Below the pieces are notes generated by a model. That model did not search any database. It had not been told where the DNA came from and saw only the letters and a list, made by a program, of their open reading frames with translations. Of a DNA stretch of 64,000 nt, positions 23,482-35,176 are shown piece after piece. The stretch comes from Mrakia gelida. Taxonomy: Eukaryota; Basidiomycota; Tremellomycetes; Cystofilobasidiales; Mrakiaceae. Location of the stretch: assembly GCA_024345305.1 (NCBI GenBank), contig BRON01000015.1:372001-436000 (forward strand). The letters run 5' to 3'. Position numbers and translations under genes: made by a program. Numbering within the stretch: position 1 is the stretch's first letter; every line of letters starts with the position of its first letter.

Positions 23482-24636
23482 ATGGCTGGAAAGACCACCT
23501 CTGGAAAGAAGACCGTCTCCAAGACCGTCAAGGGAGGCAAGGATGGAGAGAAGAAGAAGCATTCGAAGAGTGAACATGCTGGGTTGGTGGTGAGTCCTCT
23601 AATCCCCTTTTGGAAACGAAAACGAAGAAGAAGAGGAGGGAGGAGGGAGGCGAGCGGGGGGGGTGAGTTGAGCGGGTGGGAGCTGACTTCGTTTCGTCTC
23701 CCCAGTTTCCCGTCGGACGAGTTCTTCGACATCTCAAGAAGGGGAGGTTCGCGAGGAGGGTTGGGATTGGAGCTGCTGTTTACTTGGCTGCTGTGTGAGT
23801 GAGATGGGAAGTGGAGGGAGGGAGGGGAGGAGGAGGGGAGGGGCGGGAGGGGAGGTGAGATGGACGAGGAGAGCTGACCTTCTTCCTTGGTTCCTTTCGT
23901 TTTTGGTTCTTGTATGCAGCCTCGAGTGTGAGTAATGGTTTCGTTCTGATTTGGTATTGAGTGGATGGCGGGAGGGAGGGTGGATGGATGGATGGTGGCG
24001 AGAGGCGGGTGAGAGGGGAGCGAGGCGAGGGAGGAGGGAGATGGGACTTCGTGTCTCGAGCTTCGAGAGAGAACGTCGAGCTGACCCTATATCTCTCAAC
24101 TCTCGTTCTATTATTTGTGCTCGTATCTCTTCACAGACCTTACCGCTGAAATTCTCGAGCTCGCAGGCAACGCCGCGTCCGACAACACAAAGAGGCGAAT
24201 CGTTCCGAGGCATATCGTCCTGGCAGGTCAGTTTTGAGCTTGGTTTCGCTCTCTATACACTCGCTGACTCTCTGCTCTTCTTTCTCGGTGGTCTGTGAAG
24301 TCCGAAATGACGAGGAGTTGAACGTCTTGCTCGCGGACGTTGTCATCTCTCAGGTTCGTCGCGTCGCGTCTCTCACCTTCGTCGAGCTCGTCCGCTGACG
24401 CTCCTTCCCTTCTGGAACACAGGGCGGAGTCCTTCCCAACATCCAACCCGAGCTCAAGCGACCCCTCCCACCCAAGAAACCCGCCAAGAAGTCGTCGTCC
24501 AAGAAGACGAAGGTCGAGGAGGAGGAGGAGCCTGAGGAGAGTTGCGAGGTTCGTTCTTCGTCTCGTTTCTCTCTTCCTTTCCTCTTCTCGACCAAGCTGA
24601 CTTCTCGCTCCTCTTCTTTGTTCTCTGCAGGTCTGA
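23482..24636 (+). CDS. Histone H2A-family protein, divergent variant
   Basis: Seven exons, 23482-23589, 23706-23794, 23920-23927, 24137-24226, 24301-24353, 24423-24548 and 24631-24636, give 159 residues. The histone fold is clear: [62 protein letters not shown] and [10 protein letters not shown]. Some positions look like H2A.Z (GRVxRHLK, AAVY, EYLTAE). The docking part, RNDEELNxLL with [10 protein letters not shown], is H2A-like, and the H2A.Z one-residue insertion is absent. The tail is long and acidic ([13 protein letters not shown]) with no SQ phospho-motif, so it is not a normal fungal H2A. Exon 3 is only 8 nt. It should sit in nucleosomes; whether it replaces canonical H2A or H2A.Z cannot be told here. 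Confidence 0.85.
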
Positions 24637-24955
24637 ACTGCCGAGTACCAACCACCTCGCCGGTCTGCCTCTCTCGTCGTCTCGTCCCATTGCTTCGTTT
24701 CGTTTGCTTCATCTTCACGCCTTTGCTTAGTCTCTCGTATCCTCTCGCTCTCGCTCGTCTCTCGTCGTCTTTAGCTTAGTTCTCTTCTCTAGATCGATCC
24801 TCATGACGTCTCTCACACCTCTCCTGCCCTCGAAGACCGAAAGAAAAAAGAAAAGCAAGACCCTCTCGTCTCCCTCTCCTTTTCGTTCGAGCTCACCACC
24901 CAACTTCGACTCCCTCCCCTTCCCTTCCCTCCCTTCTTTCCCGCCCACGCCCACG
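24637..24955. promoter_or_regulatory. Interval between the H2A variant and YSH1
   Basis: The 319 bases hold the 3' end of the H2A-family gene and the short promoter of the next co-directional gene. The sequence is CT-rich just before the ATG at 24956. I see no TATA box or other distinct element. Confidence 0.35.
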
Positions 24956-27900
24956 ATGGCGCCCTTCAAACGCCCTCACACCCCTCCTCCAGCGGTAGTC
25001 GTCCCCGCGTCGGACTCCCTCACCGTCTCTGTCACCATGCTGGGAGCAGGGCAGGAAGTCGGCCGTTCCTGCTGTGTGATCCAGCATCGAGGACGAACGA
25101 TCGTTTGCGACGCTGGAGTCGATCCGGGAGCGCATGGGTTGCCGAGTTTACCGTTCGTGGATGAGTTGGATTGGAGTAGTGTCGATGTGTTGCTGGTTAC
25201 TCAGTGAGTTCGACTTAAATCGTACGAAGGAAGGAAGAGAGGAGGGAAGGGAGGGAAGGAGGGAGGGAGGTTGAGCTCGACGAAGTCGGAAGCTGACCTT
25301 CGTTTTCGTCCCTTCTTCTTCAAGTGCTCATCTCGATCATGCTGGTGGACTGGCTTACATTATGGAGAAGGTGAGTTCTGGCTTTCTTTTCTATGGATCA
25401 AGCTCAGGATGGGGGAGTGAGGGGGCTTGAAGACTGCTCGACCTCGCCTCCACCACCTCGACTGTTCCCTCCCTCCCCTCCTTTCATCGCCCTTCGGTTC
25501 GAGATGGCATGATCGTTACTTCACCCTCATTCCTTAGCTCCCCATTTAGAGCATCCCCTCGCTCACTCTCGAAGTGGTCCCGAGCGTTCCAAGAGCTCGA
25601 GGCGACCTCTTTCTGACATCCCTCCCTTCCCCTCCTCCCTCCTCTTCTCGCTTCGCTCTCCCACAGACCAACTTCCGAGACGGACCAGGGAAGGTCTACA
25701 TGACTCACGCGACCAAGGGGATCTATCGATACATCATGCAGGATTTCATTCGGGTTCGCTCGTGAGTCCTTGTCTCTTCTCCGCCTCGTTCAAGTTTGAG
25801 CTCGAGCTCACCTTCCCTTCCTTCCTTCCAGCCGTTCAAACACCAACGACGATGCTCTCTTCACCGAATCCGACGTCCTCAACTCCCTCAACGCTATCCA
25901 AACCGTCGACTACCATCAGTCCATCCATCTCCCAGGAGGAATCCGCTTCACTCCCTACCACGCAGGTCACATCCTCGGAGCAGCTCAGTTCATGATCGAG
26001 GTCGCTGGACTCAAGGTTCTCTACACCGGAGACATCTCGAGGGAGATCGATAGGCATCTCGTCCCCGCTGAGGTGCCTCTTGAGAGGCCGGACGTGATGA
26101 TTGGGGAGAGTACGTTTGGAACGATGGCGCTCGAGGGGAGGAAGGAGAAGGAGGAGAGGTTCTTGAGTGAGTCGCGACTTTCTTCGTCTCGTTCGTAAAG
26201 ATGCGAGCTCTCGCCGACTTGAACCTTCCTCTCCTTTCCATCAGACGAAGTCCAAAAGATCGTCCGCCGAGGAGGTCGTTGTCTCCTCCCCGTCTTCGTC
26301 GCAGGGTCAGCCGTCGAAATCCTCCTCATCCTCGACGAGTTCTGGTCCAACAACCCGGATCTTCACTCCATCCCCATCTACTACGGTTCCCACCTCGCTC
26401 GTCAGTGCATGGAGGTCTACAAATCCTACATCCACTCGATGAACTCGTCCATCCGAACCACCTTCTCCAGGCACGAGAACCCTTTCCAGTTCAAGCACAT
26501 CTCCCATCTGCGAGATGTGCAGAGGTGGAAGGACGACGGACCTTGCGTGATGCTGGCGAGTCCCGGGTTGATGCACGCTGGACCGAGTAGGGTGTTGTTG
26601 GAGAAGTGGGCGCCGGAGAGTAAGAATGGGTTGATCTTGACGGGGTACTCAACAAATGGGTCGATGGCGAGGGTGAGTTCAGATTCGCTCGTTTAGACGC
26701 GTCTTCGTTCCAAGCTCGAGCTGACTTCCTTCATCGCGTTCTTCTTCCGTCAGCACATCACCGACAAGACGGGGCTCGACGATATCGAAGGGATGAACGG
26801 GCAGAAGATTCCTCTTCGGATGTCTATCGAGACGGTCTCGTTCGCTCAGCACGTCGATGGAACTCAGAACACCGAGTTCATCGAGCAAATCGGAGCAGCT
26901 CACGTCGTTCGTCTCTCTTTCTTCTCCTCCTCCCTTCACACCTTCTCGTGCTGACTCTTTGCTTTCGGTTTACAGGTCCTCGTCCACGGAGAACGACATC
27001 AGATGGCCAACCTTCGCCAACAACTCGAGAAGAACGCGAAGTTCCAAGAACGAGACGTCAAGGTCCACTCTCCTCGAAACACCGAGCGTCTCGACATCGT
27101 TCTTCGAACAGAACACATGGCTCAGGTCAGCTTTTCCCCCCTTGTCTTCCCCTCTCCTCTCGTATCTTATCTGACGCGTCTCTCCCTTCGTTTCTCTAGG
27201 CTATCGGAACCCTCGCCGCCAAACCTCCCTCCGCCTCCCAAATTGTCTCGGGTCTCCTCGTCTCGAAGGACTTCTCCTACACTCTCCTCGACTCGGCTGA
27301 TCTTCGAGACTTTACTGGCCTCGAAACGAGTACGATCATCCAGCGTCAGAAGGTCGCTTTGGATGTTGGGTGGGAGTTGGTGAAGTGGCATCTCGAGGGA
27401 ATGTTCGGAGCTGTGGTTGAGGGAGTCGATGCTGCTGGAAAGCCGGTGCTCAGGGTGAGTCTCTTCTCGTCTTCGTCTTCCATGCTCGCTGAACTGACAA
27501 GCTTGTGTTCCTTTCGTTCGATCGCAGGTGATGTCGGCTCTGGATCTCAAGCTGACGGGAGAGCGCGAGCTCACCCTCGAATGGGTCGCGAGCTCGAGTA
27601 GCGACATGATCGCCGACGCTGCTCTCACTCTCGTCCTCGGGATCGATCAGAGCAAAGCTTCCGTCAAGAGTGAGTTCTCGTCCCTCTTTTCTTCGCTTCA
27701 CCAAGTCCCTCGTCGCGTCAACTTCGCTGCCTGACGCGTCCCTCTTTCTCTCGTTCACAGTGACCTCCAAACGCCATCGCCACTCTCACAACCACCCCCA
27801 TGACCACTCCTCTTCCTCCTCTTCCGATCCAACATCACCCCCACCCCTCGACCCAACACGCCTTCTCCCCTTCCTCACAGCTCACTTCGGGTCCGCCGAG

Positions 27901-28346
27901 CTCGTCGAACGGATCCCTCTCTCGAAAGCCAAGGTGGAGGACGCGATCCTCGAGGAGAGCAACGACGATGAGATCCTCGATGGAGAGGCGATGCAGCCGA
28001 GGCAGATCATTCTGGTCGTGGTGGATGAGAAGGAGGTGGAGATTGATTTGGTGAAGATGGTGAGTCGCTCGTTCGTCTTCGCTCTCGCTCGTCTTGCGAC
28101 CCTCGCTGACCGTCCCTCTCGCTTTTCGCTTTCCTTTCTCAGACGACGACCTGCCTGGTCGACCCTTCGTTAGGAAGGAAGGTTCACTCGGTGTTGGGGA
28201 TGGCTATCGCTACGATCACGCCTCTGTCGGTGGCGTACGCTGCTGTGGGAGGGAAGACTTTGGAGGACGGGAAGACGCTGGAGCCGCTGGAGGGAGTCGC
28301 TGTTTTGGAGGAGGAGGGGAAGAAGGAGGAAGAGTTGGAGCTGTAG
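24956..28346 (+). CDS. YSH1: Pre-mRNA 3'-end endonuclease Ysh1 / CPSF73
   Basis: ATG at 24956 starts MAPFKRPHTPPP, and exons run in phase to TAG at 28346. Metallo-beta-lactamase motifs are all present: HAHLDHAGG (its first His codon is split by an intron ending CAAG), YHAGHILGAAQF, and YTGDISREIDRHL. The beta-CASP signatures follow: ESTFGTM, the His in FAQHVDGTQNTEFI, and LVHGERHQM. A C-terminal region follows with His/Ser-rich and acidic stretches (HRHSHNHPHDHSS). This is the zinc-dependent nuclease that cuts pre-mRNA before polyadenylation in the cleavage/polyadenylation factor. Several otherwise invariant stretches are slightly altered (for example CDAGVDPG), but the metal ligands look intact. 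Confidence 0.92.
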
Positions 28347-28733
28347 ATCTTGTGTCTCCCTCTCTCTATATTGGTAGACTTTTCCGTCTTTGTTACGAAC
28401 TTAATGCGATCTGTATGTGTAATCCTGAGTTGAAGTCGAAAAGAGACGGTCGACGCGTCGTTCCCTCGCCCTCCTTCATTTGTCCGTTCTTTCTTTTCCT
28501 GAGTCGATTGAGAGCATACCCAGCATGCAATACGAAGCAGTGAAAGAAAGAAAACACCTAGTGAATTATGACCTAAGTAATGAAAGACAACCGAGAAGCG
28601 ACAGGGTGGGTGTGTAAAGTAGAGGGAGGGAGGGAGGGAGGTGCGAGTGAACAACAACGAGGTGAGGCAAAGAAGGGAGAGAGAACGAAAGAGACTAGAG
28701 AGAACGACCCGTGCGAGGTCGTTGCTTTAGTAG
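28347..28733. other. Convergent intergenic region
   Basis: Tail-to-tail region between YSH1 and the secreted paralogue B. It contains an ACGCGTC element near 28452 and a GGGA repeat near 28620-28640. There is no coding signature. Confidence 0.45.
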
Positions 28734-30004
28734 TTCTGCGAAGTGGACCGAAACCAGAGAGGGAAGGGAAGGGAAGGGAAGAAGGGTCAGCTCGAGCAAG
28801 AGCGAGAAAGGGACGCGTCCCATCAAGATCGATTTGAAGTACGAAAGTCGAACTCACTCGTCCCCAACCACACGATCCCAAGAGCAGATCCACGTCCCCA
28901 ACGAGCTTCACGTCGAGTGCGACATCGAGGGCGACGAAGACTCCTCCGACGGCGGAGGTCCAGTAACCGAACTGGTTGGCGTAGAGGGAGGAGGTAGCTC
29001 GAGCGGTGAGAGCGACGTCGAGGCCGAGGAAGAGGTGGGAGACGTTTTCGACTTGAATCTGGAGTGGGAACACGACGAGGGGAAGGTTAAGAGTCAGCTC
29101 AGAAAGGTGGGGATGGTGGAAGAAGATGGAGAGGAAGGGGAAGAGAGGACGAGGGAGGGAGGAGGTGAGACGAACTCGGTTGAAGCGAAGCGATTGGAGG
29201 TGAGCGATCAGAAGAGCCTCAGTTCGGAGGGCGATCCAGAGGCCGAGGTGGTTGTAGTACCCGAACCTAGTAGGAGTGAAAGGGAATGAAGGGAATGGTT
29301 CGAAAGTCAGCTCGAGCTCCCCTGATTCCTTCGTTCGTTCGTCGTCGCGCGTCCCTCCGTCGTTTCCAAAACAAAGAAGCAGAAAGCGAAGACGAGGACT
29401 CACTGGTACCAAGTAGGTCTCACCCAAGTCGAAGGGCAGTTGAAGTGGTACCATCCGTTGCTTCCACCAGCCGAGAAGACCCCAGCTCCGAAGAGACCAC
29501 CAGTGAGGTCGATAGCAGTTCCGAGTCCGAGAGCACCGTGGGACGATCCTCCGTAGCCTCCGTATCCTCCTGCTCCTCCGATGATGGGGAGAGCAAGAGC
29601 GCCTGAGCCGGCGCCGGTGAGCTGCGAAGGGTGAACAAAAAGAGGTCATCGAGGAGAAGAAGGAGGAGAGGGAGGGAGGGAGGGAAGAGGAAAGAGGGAC
29701 GAACAGCTCCAGTGCCAGAACCGACGACCGAGAGAAGTCCTCCAACTCCGAGAGCACCAGCCCCAGAACCAGTGAGGGAACCAGCTCCTGCACCGGAGAG
29801 GATGGGGAGACCTGAGCCGAGACCTCCGAGCTGCACGAAAGAACGAGGCACGAGAGGTCAGCGGACGAAGAGGGAAAGTGGGAGGAGGAGAGAACGCGAA
29901 CTCACTCCTCCGAGACCACCTCGAGGTTCGTTGTTGTTGACGGGGACGGGAGAAGCGTTGGCGACCGAGACCGCGAGAGTGACGATGGTGAAGAGGGAGA
30001 GCAT
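28734..30004 (-). CDS. Secreted Gly-rich protein, paralogue B (intact ATG)
   Basis: ATG at 30004 encodes a signal peptide, MLSLFTIVTLAVSVANASPV. Exon 1 is 29906-30004, and later exons join in phase to TAA at 28734. The mature part is Gly-rich (SGAGAGSLTGSGAGALG, GGAGGYGGYGGSSHG). It then has YHFNCPSTWVRPTWYQFGYY, a helix (ALRTEALLIAHLQSL), an Ala/Leu stretch with QFGYWTSAVGGVFVALDVAL, and the end LLLGSCGWGRNY. Two cysteines (NCP and SCG) could form one disulfide. A TATA-like CTATAAAG lies about 125 bases upstream (about 30130). It is the intact paralogue of the gene at 12260-13290. No known domain is recognised; a cell-wall or extracellular role is inferred only from secretion and composition. 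Confidence 0.8.
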
Positions 30005-30703
30005 TTTGATGAAGGGGGTTTAGGCTAGCTAAAGAGGTGAGGGGAAGGGAAGGGGAGTGGTGAAGAGTCGAAGGGAAAGAAGGTGAAGGTCGTTGATGGG
30101 GGAGAGAACGGAGGAAGGAGAGCGAGACTTTATAGCATTTTCGAAGTTGAGTGCTGCGAAGGGTGAGGTGCTAAGAGAGGGGGGTCAGCTGTGGAAGTGA
30201 ACTGGATGGGAGAGATCAGGGCAAACTGGGTTGATTGATCGAAGGCACCGGCGTTGGTTTGGGAGCGGGAGAGGATTGCTGAGGGAACGTTGGTGGAGGG
30301 CAGACAGAAGAGCGAATAGTGAGATGAGCTGAGCTGAAGAGTGGGAAAAGGACAAAGACGAATCAGTTGGGAATCTGGTCGTCGAAGGGAAGAAGAGAGA
30401 AAGGAGGGTGTTCGAGGTGCCTCGTCCGTCAAGGCGGGAGGAGTTCGCAGGCTCACCGTTTCAGTTGGTTTCTCAACTTTCTCGCTGTTCGCGGTAAAAG
30501 AGTCGGCAAGTGGATACAACATCGTAATAAGTGAGGGTGGGGACAAAAGAGAAAGACGTGAAACTAAACAACGGAAACTCGACTCGACTCGACCAAGCTG
30601 ATCTCGACGGCCCACCCTTCCTACTGTCTTGGTCGGTCGTGTCCGTCGAGCGGGGATGAGGCTGGAGTAGGTGGAAGAGAGAATGGCGGAGTGCTGATGC
30701 TGG
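30005..30703. promoter_or_regulatory. Promoter of secreted paralogue B and 3' region of SPT4
   Basis: The minus-strand TATA-like CTATAAAG (about 30129-30136) is followed by a pyrimidine-rich leader (minus sense) up to the ATG at 30004. The rest, up to the SPT4 stop codon at 30704, has no coding signature. Confidence 0.5.
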
Positions 30704-31788
30704 CTACTCCTCGTCCATCTCACTGCAAACGAAAGCAACAAGAACGAAGGGCAGGAAGGAAGGGAAAGCAAGGTCAGCTTCAGCTCGAACGCTTCGTCTC
30801 TCCTCTCCCAGCTGTCCTCCCCCACTTGTGTGACCCGGCACCGCCTCAGGAGCTATCTCTGACCTCCTGGATTCACTCTTACACCTCGTCCAGCCTCCTC
30901 GAAACAGAGAGAAACGCAGTACTGACTCTCTTCTCCGGTAGGTGAACCCTCTCGAGACGAGCTCCTCGATCATGTCCTCCGGCAGCTTCCCTGTCACTCG
31001 AGCAGCGTAGAGACCTCGTGTGTACTTGTCTGAGAGAGCCGAGATAAGACAAAAGAGTGTGAGAGCGTCAGTCGGGGGTCGAAGGAAGAGAAAAGAAGGA
31101 CAAGAAGGCGAGGGAGGGGAGAGAGGAGGGAAGGACGGTCGAGCTCGTCGAGCTCCTTCCTTCGTCCAAGCTGGAACAAGAAGGTCGATCCAGCTGCCTC
31201 CCGAGAGACTCGTCTTCAAGCTGAATACGTCTCTGCCAGCTCTCGGGGTGCTCAGGAGCCGAGAGACACGAGCCAGACGAAGGATGCAAGAGCGAACGAG
31301 ATAAAGGGAAGGGAAGGCGAACTGACCTGTCCTCTGCCACCTTGCCACCCAGCTGTTATCCCTCATGACGGCGATGACTCCATCAAACTGAGCCGAGGTG
31401 CACTGAGCGACCTTCTCCCCAGATCCCTTCATCTGTAGACATCCAAACCCAGGAGGGGTCAGCTCAAAGAAGGAGGGAAGGAGACGACTCGAGCTGACGA
31501 GAGCTCAACAGTTGAGGGAGAAGAGAGAGGAGACTGAGACTGACCTGGAGGATCTCTTCGCAATTTGGGCATCCGGACTTCCTGAACTCGGAGGAGGAGA
31601 GGAGGATCGAGCAGAGGAGGCAGGAACGAAGCTTGGCTGTAGAGGGTGGAGAGGCAGGGAGGGGAGGAAGGGGAGAGAAGGGAGGGTCAGCTCGAATGAG
31701 CTCGTTTGAGGTCGATTTGAACGCTGAGAATGACGTAGAAGAAGAGAAGTGTGAACTGACTCTTTCCGGATGGGAGGGTAGCGGCCAT
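30704..31788 (-). CDS. SPT4: Transcription elongation factor Spt4
   Basis: ATG at 31788 gives MAATLPSGKT, joining in phase to a zinc-finger exon, KLRSCLLCSILLSSSEFR followed by KSGCPNCEEIL, whose four cysteines are the Spt4 zinc ligands. Then come CTSAQFDGVIAVM, SWVARWQRTDKYTRGLYA and VTGKLPEDMIEELVSRGF, and a short end DEMDEE with TAG at 30704. Length (about 120 residues) and motifs fit Spt4, the partner of Spt5 in the DSIF elongation complex. All four introns use the donor GTCAGT, which is otherwise the minority form in this window. The order of motifs is normal and I see no lesion. Confidence 0.93.
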
Positions 31789-31956
31789 GGTGAGGAGGAT
31801 GGAAAGAGGGTAATGGCGGTTTGGGTGCCGTCGAGCTCGCGACTCGAGCGAGCGAGATTGAAGCGTCGCGGTTGCTAGGCTGATGGAGGAGCGTGTTTCG
31901 AGCAAGGGAGATGGAAATTCTTCACTTTCAAGATACTCGTTGCTTCGCGTGTTCTC

Positions 31957-32608
31957 TTATAAATGAGTCGAGCTCCACAAATTCTCAGAAAACTGTCTCC
32001 AAACCTGCCCTAGCGACCCTCTCTCCCCTCCCCTTCAGTTTTCAAAACCTCCCTCCTCCCTCGCCGCGAACCACATCTCCCTCCTTCCTTCCCTCTACCC
32101 TTCTCTCTCTTCTCCTTCTTCCTCGTGAGTACCTCGTCTCTTCTCACACCCTCTCCTCCACCTCCTACGACAAGCTACGAAACGATGTCGTACCCTGTGA
32201 CGAAAACCCACAAACAACCTCCAAGACCGGGAAGCTCTTACAGGCTTCAGATCTTCTCTTCTTCTCCGACGTTTCGTCTTGAATCTTGTCGGATCAAGGA
32301 GGGGAGAAGATCGTTTCGGTCGGTGAAGGCAACACACATTTTATGTCATAGTTATGCTGAGGGTTTCAGTCATCGTCGTAGCTTCGTATTCGTTGTGGGG
32401 GCGGTGGAGCGAAAAGTTGGAGGATGGAAGGAAGGAAGGAGCGGATGTGCTGACCTCTGTTTCTTCTTCTTCCCTCTTTCGCCCTCCTCTTCCTCACAGA
32501 CAGGTCACTGCTCGTTGGACTGCAGGTCGCCATCTCTCTCGCGGATCTAGCGGAGGATTCTTTGGTTCAGGAGGGACGGACGGATGATGGCATACTCTGC
32601 GAAGAGGT
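31957..32608 (+). other. Possible small spliced transcript of unknown coding capacity
   Basis: A TATA-like element (about 31957) precedes a CT-rich leader, an ATG at 32185 and a donor-like GTGAAG near 32320. A textbook intron end lies at about 32450-32500, and an exon-like stretch ends at GTGAGA near 32608. In one frame the last exon reads RSLLVGLQVAISLADLAEDS, which looks protein-like; the frame following the ATG at 32185 instead ends at TAG within the exon. I cannot choose between a short protein gene, a leader of a longer gene and a non-coding RNA. Confidence 0.25.
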
Positions 32609-35176
32609 GAGAGCTTTCGCGAGGTCGTCTCTCTTCGTCGAACCCCCTCCAGGGGTCTTGATGGGAGAGCAACCTCCTCGCAGACCTGCTCGTCTCTTCC
32701 ATGGCTCGCCTTGTCCTCCTCCCCTGTTTTGTCGTCTCGCTCTCCTTCCCTCTCCCCTCCCTTCTCACTCCTCCCCTTCTCCCTCTCCTCCTTCACCTCT
32801 CATCCCCATCACCCTCATCGCCCTCCTTCGAGTTCCCACTCAGAGTCTCTCGCCGTCCCTCTTTTCGCACCCCCTTACGGGTCGAGATGTTGAGATGCGG
32901 GAGACGTGACCGAGAACTCGTCGATGGCGCGAAGGTCACTTCCCTTCCTTCCTTCTTTCCTCCTTCCCTTCCCTTTTTTTCTCTTTCGGGGCCTTACGCT
33001 TTTCAGACCTCTCGTTGTCGGTCCCTCTTGTTGCTCTGCATATCTCGCGCCGAAGCGGGTATACGGAGCGAGAAGAGAGCGAGCGAGAACGAGTCGTCTG
33101 TCTGGCTCTTCCCACGTTTCCTTTTCTTCTTTGCTCTCACATCTCTTTCCTCTGTCCCCTCGTACTATATCATCCTCTTCACCTCTGTAACTTTCTTTCT
33201 CTTCTCATTCGAGAAGCTCCCAGACAACGCCTCTCGTGCTTCTTCCCGGTTCAAGCTCACCTCTGGAAAAGATGAGCCTGAAGATCGGGGGAGAGCACGA
33301 GTCGCGATTGCCTGGCTGCTTTCTACCCTTTGTCTCTCTCTCTCTCTTTCTGCTGTGTCCCTCTCGATTCCTTTTCGTCCCGCAAAAGCTTCCGACTCGC
33401 ATCACGACGAGGAAACGAGAGGTTAGCGCAGAAATCGCGAGGGAAGTCCGTCAATCACCTCCGCGTCTTCATTTCGTTGGGATCTCTTTCGAGCTCACCA
33501 GAACCCTCTTACCCAATCCCTTTCGGCCCTTCGAACCTCTTTGTCGATTGATTCATGTCCGGCATGGGGTTACTCTTGGGTGCACTCGGTAGGGTGAAGG
33601 TTCTCGCGCCACCCACTTTCGCCGTGCCCGTCTCGGCTCCCTTTCCTTTCTTCTCTTCGAGACTCAAGAAAAGCTTCCCACTCGCCCTTACCCTCTGTGC
33701 TCAGCTTCCGAAGGTCAAAAGCGACCTTTCACGAAGCTTATGCACCTGGGAGGTGATTCAGCGAGTGAGCCGCTCGAAGGAGAAGAAAGCGCGAGCCGCG
33801 AGGTCGACGACGCGTCGAAGATGGAGAAGACGAGGAGCCATGGCTTTCCACTCGAGGTCTCTCAGCGATCTTTCTACCCAGTTGGACATTTTGCTGTGGA
33901 AGGTGTGATCCGGTCTAGATTCTCGAGTGGTTAGCGAGGGCTGTTCCTTAAAGCTGTTGAAGAAAAAGCTTCGACGCGTCGTTCGGTTCCATCTGTCGTC
34001 GTTACCTCTTTGAAGCCCTCATCTCCGACCTGTCGTGGGTCGACCTCGCTCCAAGCTCCGTTAGCACTCTCTGAGTGCACTGCGGAGCTGGGACAGAAGT
34101 CAGACCACGAGTCGTCCGTTTCCGATCCGGCCGCGTCTCGTTTCTTGTCCTCTCTCCTTCTTTGTGTTTCCCTCGTTCAGTTATACCCCAGTTTCGGGGT
34201 TGTCCACATTTTCGTTTGGATGTTCCCCCGATGCATCTTCTTCTGGAAACGCTGGGGCAAAGAGGACCTGTCGCGTTGCTGCTGTTCCAGAACGGCTCTC
34301 CGTGTTGTCTCTTCATCCTCCTTCCTCGGCTTCTCTATCTCACACCATATACAGCAGAGCAGCAGGCTTTCTCGTACCGGTTTCTTCAACCTCGCTCCAG
34401 TGTTTTGTTCCTTCGGAAGAGCGCTGGAGCTGCAGGGAAGAACCGCAACGAGTCGTCTGGCAGTCAGCCTGGCTCAACTACAACTGCTTTCGTTCGAGTT
34501 CTGCAGGAAGCGCCAGCTTTAGAGGTCGAGGAATGACCGACCTTTCGAGCTACTGTCTCCTCTGCTTCGAGCGACTGAAGCAATCGTGTCGGAGCGTTCG
34601 ATCTCGACGCGTCTTGCCCTCCCTTCGAGTCTGCTGCTCGTCTTCTCCTTCTCCACTTTCCAGTAGGCGCCACCTCCCTCGGTTCTCTTCTCTTCCTTAT
34701 CGCTTCCTCGCACCAAGGCAAGACCAACGCGATACCATGAGAGCCCAGCACAAGTTCTCGGCGCTCCAAACCAATCTCTCTCCTTCTTCGTCCTCTTCGT
34801 TCGCACCGCATCATGTCATCGCCCGCCCGCGCCAAGAACCGATATATACAGATCGAGGATAGAGACCCAGTTTGAGCGGACACCGAGTCGTTGGAGCTGG
34901 ATTTAGAAAAGATCCCTCCCTTTGAACTCAAAGGACGCGACGTTGACGATGAGACAGGCAGTTTCGAGAAAACGAGAGATCGATGGCGAGGCTCGCTCTC
35001 TCTCTCTCTCTTCTCCTCCTCCTTGCGGCACGACGAAAATGTTCTGGGTCTCGAGGCTGCCTCGGATCGACAGACTGTCAGCCTCGATTTGTACGAGCGC
35101 TTACAGATACAGGAAGAAACGGTCGAGAGACGAGCGCGAAGACCGACGGTCGTCGGCATCATCGCGCTCTGCAACC

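Noticed and set aside
34464..35174. 236-residue minus-strand ORF before ENA
   Set aside because: It is Arg/Ser-rich without domains or splice context. Chance ORFs of this size are common here.
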